51,167 nucleotides of DNA, from the NCBI GenBank assembly GCA_035353175.1, contig DAOPZC010000034.1, forward strand, positions 1 through 51,167, given 5' to 3'. The stretch's first letter is position 1. Each line of letters begins with the position of its first letter. Origin of the DNA: DAOPZC01 sp035353175 (GTDB lineage Bacteria; Verrucomicrobiota; Kiritimatiellia; RFP12; UBA1067). Made by a program: the position numbers and the translations under genes. Under the pieces are notes generated by a model. It saw only the letters and a list, made by a program, of their open reading frames with translations, did no database searches and was not told where the DNA came from. This document shows positions 44,919-51,167 of the stretch, one piece after another.

Positions 44919-45892
44919 AACGTCATCAAATCATTTTAATCGGCTGCGGGATTCTCATGGCGGTGGTCTGCCTGGGGGCCTGCTGGTTTCTCTTTTCCGC
45001 CATTTCCGTCAAGCGGGAGCAGGCCGAGAGCCGCAACCAGGCGTATGAGGAGCTGCAGGGCATCTACCGCGCGAAGGTTTTTCCGAGCGACGAGAATGTC
45101 GCGCGCATGAAGGAAGACGAAAAAGCCATCGAGGCCTGGCTGGTTACGGCCTCGAATCTGGTGCACAAGGGCGACCTGCAGACCGAGCAGAAAACCCCGA
45201 CGGGGTTCAAACAGGTCTTGCAGGCGACGGTGCGCGAGTTGTCCGTGCAGGCCGGCGCCAATCAGGGCAAAATCGTCGCTCCGGGCTTCAATTTCGGGTT
45301 CGACAAGTATTTGGGCCAGTCGGACAGCCTGCCGCAGACTGAGCATGTCGACCGCCTCACGGGGCAGCTCGCGATCATCGAGAAGATCTGCAAAGAGCTG
45401 TATGCCGCCAACATCCTCGAGCTGAAAGCGGTCGGCCGCGAGACGTTCGACGAGGTCAAGGCCGAGCAGCCGCGCGAGGAGGAGAAGGAGACGTCGAGAA
45501 AGAGTCGCCGCCGCCGCAACCGGGACAGCGGTGATGCGGCCTCGGCCGCTCCCGCGGCGTCGTCCGGGCCGTCGTCCGGCTATTTCTCGAAACAGCGTTT
45601 CACCTTCGAGTTTCTGGCGCGTCCGGCCGCCTTCATCGAGGCGCTGAACCGGCTCGCGGCGCTGGATCTGTTCGTGGTCGTCGCCGAGACGCAATTCCGC
45701 AAGACCGGCGATCCGCTGGCCGCGCGGAACGCCGCCCGTAAAGAAAGTGCCGCCAAGCCCGTCGACGCGAAAACGGCTGTCGTTGATCCGGCGACGCTGA
45801 CCCACGTCGAGCGGATCGTGACGGATCCCGAGCTGGAACCGCCGGTGAGCGTGAAAATTGACGTCGACGTCTACTCGTTCGAGGGAGTGTAA
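44915..45892 (+). CDS. Amuc_1100-like (PilO-like) pilus-cluster protein
   Basis: A 325-residue protein with one N-terminal membrane helix (about 7-29) and a periplasmic part. Features shared with Akkermansia Amuc_1100 (317 residues) as I know it: a coiled-coil start, a TPTGFKQVLQ segment, an aromatic FNFGFDKYLG segment, LTGQLAIIEKICKELY and then FEFLARPAAFIEALNRLA. It ends with a VKIDVDVYSF strand. These give the two alpha/beta subdomains of PilO-like folds. Between the subdomains is an extra Glu/Arg-rich and Ser/Ala-rich linker (about residues 186-222). Amuc_1100 is known as a pilus-associated membrane protein that signals through TLR2; whether this homologue does is unknown. Translation is coupled to pilM. 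Confidence 0.78.
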   Translation: MKRHQIILIGCGILMAVVCLGACWFLFSAISVKREQAESRNQAYEELQGIYRAKVFPSDENVARMKEDEKAIEAWLVTASNLVHKGDLQTEQKTPTGFKQVLQATVRELSVQAGANQGKIVAPGFNFGFDKYLGQSDSLPQTEHVDRLTGQLAIIEKICKELYAANILELKAVGRETFDEVKAEQPREEEKETSRKSRRRRNRDSGDAASAAPAASSGPSSGYFSKQRFTFEFLARPAAFIEALNRLAALDLFVVVAETQFRKTGDPLAARNAARKESAAKPVDAKTAVVDPATLTHVERIVTDPELEPPVSVKIDVDVYSFEGV

Positions 45893-45896
45893 TCCT

Positions 45897-46967
45897 GTGG
45901 CCTTGAAAATCAACCCCAACCTTCCTTTGGTTCGGCACTACGACAAGCTGATCGCGGTCGTGGTGCTCATTCTTCTTCTGGTCTCGCTCTTCTATCTGAC
46001 GAGTGCGGGCGCGGCCCGGAAACAGCACGAGTCCGACTACATCAAGCAGCTCGGGCGGCTGAAGCCCGCGACGTCGGCGCTGGGGCCGATGGATCTGACC
46101 GAATATGAGGCGTCGGCGCGGTTGGCCCGGTCCCCGCTTCAGCTCGAAAAGCCCGATGCCCAGCAGGCCGGTTTCCTCTCGCCCGAGCGGCGCGTGGTCT
46201 GCGTGGTGGCCGCATGCCAGAAGCCGATCCCCTACGCGGCGGCGGCCTGCCCCTTCTGCGGCGGCAAACAGCCCCTGCCGCTGGAGCAGCGCACCGATCT
46301 GGATAGCGATAAAGACGGGCTCCCGGACAAGGTCGAGAATCTCTTGGGCCTGAATCCGCAGGATCCGTCCGACGCGAAGGGCGACCTCGACAAGGATGGG
46401 TTCAGCAACCTCGAAGAGGTGGACAACAAGACCGATCCGAAGGATCCCAAATCGCATCCGGCGCTGGTCAGCCTGCTGCGCGTCAAAGAGTTGCGCGGCA
46501 AACGCATGCCGCTCAAATTCAGCGGCGTGAACAAGATGCCGGACGGCAAGATGCAGCTCGTTTTCAACCAGGCGGAGCCCGTGCGCCGGACCTTCTGGGT
46601 CCGCGAGGGCGAAAAAATCGGCGACAGCGGATATGTGGCGGGAACGCTGACGGTGAAGACCGAGGAGCGCGTGAACCCCAACATGGGGAACCTCAAAACG
46701 CGTGTGGATGTTTCGACCGTCGCCGTGAAACGCCTGTCGGACAACAAGGAAATGTCGTTGCAAATCAACGAGGCCGGGAAGGAGACGGATGTTGAAGCGG
46801 TCATCGTGTTGCCTTTGGATAACGCCGAATTCACGGTGTTGGAAAAAGGCACATTCAAGGTGCGCGATGAAACATACCGGGTCATTTCGGTCGATAACGG
46901 GAAAACGTCGGTGGTGATCGAGAACGAGGCGAGCGGGCAACAAAAAGTTGTTCCCAAGCTTGATTAG
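45897..46967 (+). CDS. Amuc_1099-like pilus-cluster protein with zinc-ribbon-like and calcium-binding-like motifs
   Basis: The GTG start at 45897 has GAGGG about ten bases upstream and gives MALKINPNLPLVRHYDKL, 356 residues. One membrane helix (about 20-42) is followed by a periplasmic region. Four cysteines in the pattern C-x4-C..CPFCGG (about 101-122) look like a zinc ribbon. Next comes an Asp-rich block (about 133-182) with DSDKDGLPDKVE, DLDKDGFSNLEE repeats, like thrombospondin-type-3 or EF-hand calcium loops. The C-terminal part is beta-rich (VKTEERVNPNMG, MSLQINEAGKETD). The identification as Amuc_1099-like is by position between the 1100-like gene and the secretin. It may couple platform and secretin, a role like PilP. 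Confidence 0.72.
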   Translation: MALKINPNLPLVRHYDKLIAVVVLILLLVSLFYLTSAGAARKQHESDYIKQLGRLKPATSALGPMDLTEYEASARLARSPLQLEKPDAQQAGFLSPERRVVCVVAACQKPIPYAAAACPFCGGKQPLPLEQRTDLDSDKDGLPDKVENLLGLNPQDPSDAKGDLDKDGFSNLEEVDNKTDPKDPKSHPALVSLLRVKELRGKRMPLKFSGVNKMPDGKMQLVFNQAEPVRRTFWVREGEKIGDSGYVAGTLTVKTEERVNPNMGNLKTRVDVSTVAVKRLSDNKEMSLQINEAGKETDVEAVIVLPLDNAEFTVLEKGTFKVRDETYRVISVDNGKTSVVIENEASGQQKVVPKLD

Positions 46968-46989
46968 TTTTCCTGATCAAGGTATATTG
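46961..46989 (+). promoter_or_regulatory. Internal sigma70-type promoter for the secretin gene
   Basis: TTGATT (46961-46966, overlapping the end of the preceding gene), 17-base spacer, TATATT (46984-46989; five of six consensus bases), 60 bases before the secretin start. It would allow secretin expression independent of the upstream genes. Confidence 0.55.
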
Positions 46990-47049
46990 GTTTCTCTTTT
47001 TTACTGCTCATTGGGTTAAAAGCTGCCACACAAAGAGGAGTTCCTCCAG

Positions 47050-50000
47050 ATGACGCACAGTTCTAGGTGGTTGTTGGTGTTGAGTGTTTCGGTCGTCGCT
47101 TGCGGTGCGATGACGTGTCTTTACGCACAGGATGATCTCGAAGCGCTCTTGAAGGATTTGGGTGGACAGCAGAAGAAGCCCGCGGCCGCTGTTGCGAAGC
47201 CGGAAACGCCCGCCCCCGTCGCCGAAAAGCCTGCCGAGGCCGCTCCCGCGCCGGCACCTGCCGCGCCCGCCGAGAAACCGGCTGAGGCCGCCGCGCCTGT
47301 TCCCGCCCCGGCTCCGGTGGCGGCCGAGAAGCCCGCCGAAGCCGCGCCGGCACCCGCTGCGCCCGCCGAGAAACCGGCTGAGGCCGCCGCCCCCGCTCCC
47401 GCCCCCGCCCCCGCTCCGGTGGCCGCCGAAAAGCCTGCCGAGGCGGCACCCGCCGCTGCGGATGCCGAACAGGCGAGCATCGTCTCCGAACTCATGACGC
47501 TCGAGACCATCCGTCGCAAGTCGCTGGACGATCACGGCTATGCGTCGCTGGCGACCGCACAGCAGGCGATGCAGGATCAGGACTATGCGCTGGCCCGCGA
47601 GCAGTACAAGCAGGCGCTCGAATTCATCGGCAACCGTCCGGACACGTTGGCTGCGCGCGAAGAGGCGAAGGCTGGCCTGAGCGAGGCGTTCTACCGTGAC
47701 GCCAAACAGGCCATGAAAAAGGGCGACAACGAGCAGGCGCTGGTGTTGGCCGTGCAGGCGAAAGAGTTCGGCCATCCTCAGGCCGAACGCTTGATCGAAG
47801 CCCTCAAACGCGAGCCGACCAAAGTCGCCGCAGACGATTCCGGCATCTCTCACCGCATCAACGACGACGACTACAAGCAGCAGCGCGACGAGATTCGTCA
47901 ACGCCTGCGCCGTTCACGCCAGTTCTTTACCACCGCGGAATATGACAAGGCGCTGGAAGAGTGCGAACTGATTCTGCGCGACTATCCCTCGAACACCGAA
48001 GCCATGGAGCTGCGTGACCGCATTGCCGACCGCCTGAAGACGGTGGCGGACGTCGAGTTCGAAGCCAACCGCAGCCTGATGATCCGCGACGTGCGCAAGA
48101 CCTGGACGCCGGAGCGCTATGCGATCGAAAGCTCGCAGATGCCGAAAGGCAAGAACGAGATGACGTCCAAGACGGCGACGGTGGGCATCACGGACACCAA
48201 GACCGCCGAGCAGGTCATCCATCAGAAGCTGGTGGATATCGTGATCCCCGAAGTGACGTTCCGTCCGCCCGCGACCATCATCGATGCCGTCGATTTCTTC
48301 AAACAGGCCAGCCGCGACTATGACAAGCCGGAAATCCCGGTGGATCAGCGCGGCGTCAACCTCGTGCTGAAACTGGCCTCGAACACTTCGTCGGCCGCTC
48401 CCGCACCCGCCGCCGAAAACGCGGACCCGTTCGCGGCTCCGGCCGCATCCGCCGGCGCGGGCGGCGTGCCCCAGATCTCCGCGCTGAGCGCGCGCTTCAT
48501 CAATCTTTATGACGCGCTCAAACTCGTCTGTGACGTGACCGGCATGAAGTTCCGCATCCGCGGCAACATCGTCATGATCGTCCCGGCGAACGAGCCCGAC
48601 GCCGAACTCATGACCCGCTCCTATAACGTGCTGTCGTCCCTGACGGAGCGCAAGAACGCGGCCCAGAGTGAAATGTCTCAGGCGGGCGGCGGCGGCGGCG
48701 GCGACAACACCTTCATGCAGACCTCGGACATGGGCCAGAAAGAGGACTGGAAAACGTTCTTCGCGCAGATGGGCGTGACGTGGCCCGACGGTTCGTCCAT
48801 CTCCTACATGGCCACGATCGGCAAGCTGCGCGTGACCAACACGGCCGAACAGCTCGCGATTTTCGAGCAGGTCCTGGAGGACCTGAACGTGACGCCCCGC
48901 CTGATCGAGATCGAGGCGAGGTTCGTGGAAGTGTCGCAGAAAGACCTCAATTCGCTCGGCTTCGAATGGTTGCTCAACAGCGATTTCAGCTTCGACGCCG
49001 GCGGTTTCCTCAACGAGGCTTTGAATCTGGAAGAGCATTCGAATACGCTGACCGCGCTGACCGACGCCAGCGGCAATCAGCTCTATGATTCCAGCGGCAA
49101 CAAGCTGTACGCGTATCAGAACTATCAGACGACGGGCCAATACAGCTCTTCTATCGTCGGCTACACATCTTCGGGATCGCCGGTCTACAACACGTACGAT
49201 AAGAACGGAAACAGTGTTGCGGCCGCCGCCGGGCAGTACACGATGGTCGACTCCACCTCCCACAACATGGGCGTGTCGGCGGTCGACGGCACCACGTACA
49301 GCACCGGGCAGCGCTATCTGAGCACGACCGGCAACACGATCGCAGGCGAGGGCAATTCCATCAACGACCAGTTCATGAAGGTCAACGCCTTCTTGGGCAA
49401 CGCGGACGTCTCGATGATTCTCCACATGCTGAGCCAGCGCTCCGACACGGATCTGCTCTCGGCGCCGAAAGTGGTTACGAAATCGGGACAGGAAGCCATC
49501 ATGAAGGTCGTGACCGAGTACATCTATCCGACCGAGTTCGAGGTGCAGATTTCCGAGACGAGCTCGGGGAGCTCGAGCTCGAGCGGTTCCAGCAGCATGC
49601 CGCTGGCCATGGTCGAGCCGCAGAACTTCGAGATGCGCGAGGTCGGCGTGATCCTGCAGGTGGTGCCGGAAGTTTCGGCCGAAGGCCAGATGATCAACCT
49701 GATGCTCAACCCGCAGGTCGTTTCCGAGCCGGTCTGGAAAAACTACGGCACCAAGGTTCCTTACTACAGCTCCTCCAGCGCCGTTTCCTACAGCCTGACC
49801 GGTGTCACGGCGGACGTTATCGACGCGCTCACCGAATCGCAGAAGCAGACGGTGGAATATATGGAGTTGCCGATGGAGCAGCCCTTCTTCCACGTGCGTT
49901 CGGTTCAGACGCAGCTTTCGGTTTACAACGGTGCGACGGTGGTCATGGGTGGTCTGATCACGGAAAGCCGCAAGACCATGGAGGACAAGATTCCGTTCCT

Positions 50001-50238
50001 CGGCGATCTTCCCTATGTGGGGCGCTTCTTCCGCAGCCGGTCTGAAGAGTCGGACAAGCGCAACCTGTTGGTGTTTGTCACGGCGCGTCTGGTGGATCCC
50101 GCCGGCCGTGCGGTGCGGACGGGCGGTGAATCGGCGTTGATGTCGGGCGGAGCGGCGGGCCAGGCGGCGCAACCACCTGTCGCGGCCACTGCCAAGGCGT
50201 CCGCTCCGGCGGAGAAAACCGAAGCCGCGGCCAACTAA
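47050..50238 (+). CDS. Outer-membrane secretin, Amuc_1098-like (GspD/PilQ superfamily)
   Basis: A 1062-residue protein with a signal peptide (CGAMTCLYAQ), with GAGGAG before the ATG. Order of parts: Ala/Pro/Glu/Lys repeat region (about 52-137), a helical tetratricopeptide-like region (about 150-345), and secretin N-domains (about 395-640) interrupted by an Ala/Pro insert and a Gly-rich loop (near 548). The C-terminal secretin barrel (about 690-1020) ends with the signature VVMGGLITESRK..IPFLGDLPYVGRFFRS..NLLVFVTARLVDP. A Ser-rich loop (near 840) probably forms a gate or lip. It forms the ring-shaped outer-membrane channel through which a pilus or cargo passes. Last gene of the cluster, with its own promoter and a terminator behind it. 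Confidence 0.94.
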   Translation: MTHSSRWLLVLSVSVVACGAMTCLYAQDDLEALLKDLGGQQKKPAAAVAKPETPAPVAEKPAEAAPAPAPAAPAEKPAEAAAPVPAPAPVAAEKPAEAAPAPAAPAEKPAEAAAPAPAPAPAPVAAEKPAEAAPAAADAEQASIVSELMTLETIRRKSLDDHGYASLATAQQAMQDQDYALAREQYKQALEFIGNRPDTLAAREEAKAGLSEAFYRDAKQAMKKGDNEQALVLAVQAKEFGHPQAERLIEALKREPTKVAADDSGISHRINDDDYKQQRDEIRQRLRRSRQFFTTAEYDKALEECELILRDYPSNTEAMELRDRIADRLKTVADVEFEANRSLMIRDVRKTWTPERYAIESSQMPKGKNEMTSKTATVGITDTKTAEQVIHQKLVDIVIPEVTFRPPATIIDAVDFFKQASRDYDKPEIPVDQRGVNLVLKLASNTSSAAPAPAAENADPFAAPAASAGAGGVPQISALSARFINLYDALKLVCDVTGMKFRIRGNIVMIVPANEPDAELMTRSYNVLSSLTERKNAAQSEMSQAGGGGGGDNTFMQTSDMGQKEDWKTFFAQMGVTWPDGSSISYMATIGKLRVTNTAEQLAIFEQVLEDLNVTPRLIEIEARFVEVSQKDLNSLGFEWLLNSDFSFDAGGFLNEALNLEEHSNTLTALTDASGNQLYDSSGNKLYAYQNYQTTGQYSSSIVGYTSSGSPVYNTYDKNGNSVAAAAGQYTMVDSTSHNMGVSAVDGTTYSTGQRYLSTTGNTIAGEGNSINDQFMKVNAFLGNADVSMILHMLSQRSDTDLLSAPKVVTKSGQEAIMKVVTEYIYPTEFEVQISETSSGSSSSSGSSSMPLAMVEPQNFEMREVGVILQVVPEVSAEGQMINLMLNPQVVSEPVWKNYGTKVPYYSSSSAVSYSLTGVTADVIDALTESQKQTVEYMELPMEQPFFHVRSVQTQLSVYNGATVVMGGLITESRKTMEDKIPFLGDLPYVGRFFRSRSEESDKRNLLVFVTARLVDPAGRAVRTGGESALMSGGAAGQAAQPPVAATAKASAPAEKTEAAAN
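47206..47460 (+). repeat. In-frame Ala/Pro/Glu/Lys repeat in the secretin gene
   Basis: AEKPAEAA recurs five times, alternating with PAPA-type runs, forming about two long units of roughly 35 codons plus a partial third. Such low-complexity repeats may cross the peptidoglycan and can change length by recombination. Confidence 0.75.
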
Positions 50239-50270
50239 CCGCAGTCGGTGAAGCCCGCCAGCCTTCAGGC

Positions 50271-50300
50271 CGGACGGTTCATTGAACCGTCCGCCTCTCT
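50271..50300 (+). terminator. Rho-independent terminator after the secretin gene
   Basis: A perfect 10-bp stem (50271-50280 with 50284-50293) has an ATT loop and is followed by CCTCTCTTTTG. It lies 33 bases after the secretin stop and closes the pilus-like cluster. Confidence 0.75.
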
Positions 50301-50327
50301 TTTGTTATCCCGTTGGCGTGAGCCTAC

Positions 50328-50945
50328 ATGACTTTGCGTGTTGCCATAACCGGCGGCATCGCGTGCGGCAAGAGTCTTTTTTCCCGGCACCTCGCGCGGT
50401 TGGGTGTGGAACTGCTTGACGCGGACGATGTTGTTCACCGGTTGGAAATGCCGGGGGGGGCAGCCGTGCCTGCGCTGGCCGTTCTTTTCGGCAAAGAGGT
50501 GTTGGACGCGAAGGGCGGCGTCGACCGCCAGGCGCTTGGCGCCAAGGTGTTTGCTGACGCGGCCGTCCGTGCGCAGGTCAACGCCGTGCTTCATCCGCTG
50601 GTGCGTGCGGCCATCCGCGCTTGGGTGGCCCAGCCCGGCGGCGCGGTCAAAGCCGCGGTCATCCCGCTTCTGTTTGAGGTGGGCTGGGCCGACGACTGGG
50701 ATGTGATCATCTGTCTCGCATCGAGCGAGGCGGTGCAACTCGAACGACTCATGCGCGTGAGGGGGCTTTCCGAAGAACAGGCCCGACAGCGCGTCGCAGC
50801 GCAGATGCCGGTGGCGGAAAAAGCCGCCCGGTCGCATCTGGTGGTATACAACGATGCCGATGCCGAGGCGTTGGCGCGGGAAGCCCGGAAAGTTTATCGC
50901 TTCCTTATGGAGACAGCCGATGAGTACAGATCAAGAGACGCCTGA
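50328..50945 (+). CDS. coaE: Dephospho-CoA kinase
   Basis: A 205-residue P-loop kinase for the last step of coenzyme A synthesis (ATP-dependent 3'-phosphorylation of dephospho-CoA). The Walker A GGIACGKS is at 9-16; the DADDVVHRL CoA-site motif, the LLFEVGW lid motif and the RVRGLSEEQARQRVAAQMP segment are all canonical. Usual length. Its last 26 bases overlap the start of the next gene, so the two are translationally coupled. Confidence 0.95.
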   Translation: MTLRVAITGGIACGKSLFSRHLARLGVELLDADDVVHRLEMPGGAAVPALAVLFGKEVLDAKGGVDRQALGAKVFADAAVRAQVNAVLHPLVRAAIRAWVAQPGGAVKAAVIPLLFEVGWADDWDVIICLASSEAVQLERLMRVRGLSEEQARQRVAAQMPVAEKAARSHLVVYNDADAEALAREARKVYRFLMETADEYRSRDA

Positions 50946-51167
50946 ACAGAATGCTCAGCCGCAGGGGCAACCCGTGAACCGCGAGGGTCAGCCGCCCGCG
51001 AACCGCGAACCGTCTACAGACGCGCCCCGCTCGAAGTGGGCCCGCTTTTCCTCCCGTCCGCAGGTGAACCATCCTGTGGCGCGTCCTTCGGGCGGCGGCG
51101 ACCGCGGCAACCGCCGCGGCGGCGACGGCGGCGGGCACAACCGTCCGCCCCGTCCGCCGAAGCACCA
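50920..51167 (+). CDS. rho: Probable transcription termination factor Rho, N-terminal part (3' partial)
   Basis: The gene starts at ATG 50920 inside coaE, with GGAG about ten bases upstream, and runs off the window after 82 codons. Only a disordered Gln/Pro/Asn/Arg-rich and RGG-rich N-terminal extension is visible (GGGDRGNRRGGDGGG near residues 62-76). No Rho domain is present in the window. The call rests on the coaE-rho gene order seen in Verrucomicrobia and on the basic, Gly/Arg-rich extensions typical of Rho in high-GC and PVC bacteria. An RNA helicase or another RNA-binding protein is the alternative. Confidence 0.5.
   Translation, partial: MSTDQETPEQNAQPQGQPVNREGQPPANREPSTDAPRSKWARFSSRPQVNHPVARPSGGGDRGNRRGGDGGGHNRPPRPPKH

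Noticed and set aside
47035..47046. Small hairpin over the secretin Shine-Dalgarno (GAGG/CCTC)
   Set aside because: Only four base pairs; likely by chance in a purine/pyrimidine-rich stretch.
1..51167. tRNA, rRNA, insertion sequences, prophage or toxin-antitoxin genes
   Set aside because: Intergenic gaps are short and no cloverleaf, transposase, integrase or toxin-like small gene pair was recognised by eye.

Overview
The window is about 51 kb of GC-rich bacterial DNA. It most resembles the PVC superphylum, probably Kiritimatiellota/Kiritimatiellae or a close Verrucomicrobiota relative. Three things point there: a giant autotransporter-type beta-strand-repeat protein with PA14 and lectin modules, large secreted carbohydrate-active proteins, and a five-gene pilus-like cluster with the layout of Akkermansia Amuc_1098-1102. 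The lineage call is inference from gene content; no rRNA, tRNA, CRISPR array, IS element or phage gene was seen.

Layout. 1-5196: 3' part of a giant surface/secreted protein. 5.3-9.8 kb: housekeeping and stress genes (fused Fe3+-type ABC permease and rubrerythrin on the minus strand; rpmE and prfA on the plus strand; a DedA protein). 10.0-11.5 kb: a secreted protein of unknown function ending in a strong terminator. 11.6-22.4 kb: a type II secretion/type IV pilus-like operon (gspF, seven pseudopilins, a very large GspK-like protein) followed directly by a CE15-type glucuronoyl esterase. 22.5-24.2 kb: pyrimidine salvage (deoA, cdd). 24.2-31.3 kb, minus strand: a GH141-like beta-helix lipoprotein and a GH106-like rhamnosidase-family protein, both carrying short tandem repeats inside their reading frames. 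31.5-32.4 kb: fabH. 32.5-35.6 kb: a GH5-like secreted hydrolase. 35.6-37.3 kb, minus strand: tcdA and a GspC/PilP-like periplasmic protein. 37.4-41.8 kb: hom-lysC-cimA (aspartate-family and isoleucine precursor synthesis), then a convergent PAP2-like gene. 42.4-50.2 kb: the Amuc_1102/1101/1100/1099/1098-like cluster, with a PilM-PilN fusion and a large Ala/Pro-rich secretin. 50.3-51.2 kb: coaE and the 5' end of a gene that is probably rho.

How it fits together: the 11.7-21.2 kb operon could supply the inner-membrane platform and pseudopilus. The 36.4-37.3 kb protein could supply a C/P-type linker. The 42.5-50.2 kb cluster could supply the PilM/N/O-like assembly proteins and the outer-membrane secretin. 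No assembly ATPase (GspE/PilB) or prepilin peptidase (GspO/PilD) is present, so the machine must be completed elsewhere. The nearby secreted glycan-active proteins (CE15, GH5-like, GH106-like, GH141-like) are plausible cargo. The two observations I find most unusual are the Amuc_1098-1102-type cluster outside Akkermansia, and the heptamer/decamer tandem repeats that have entered reading frames, a stop-codon region and a start-codon region of several genes.
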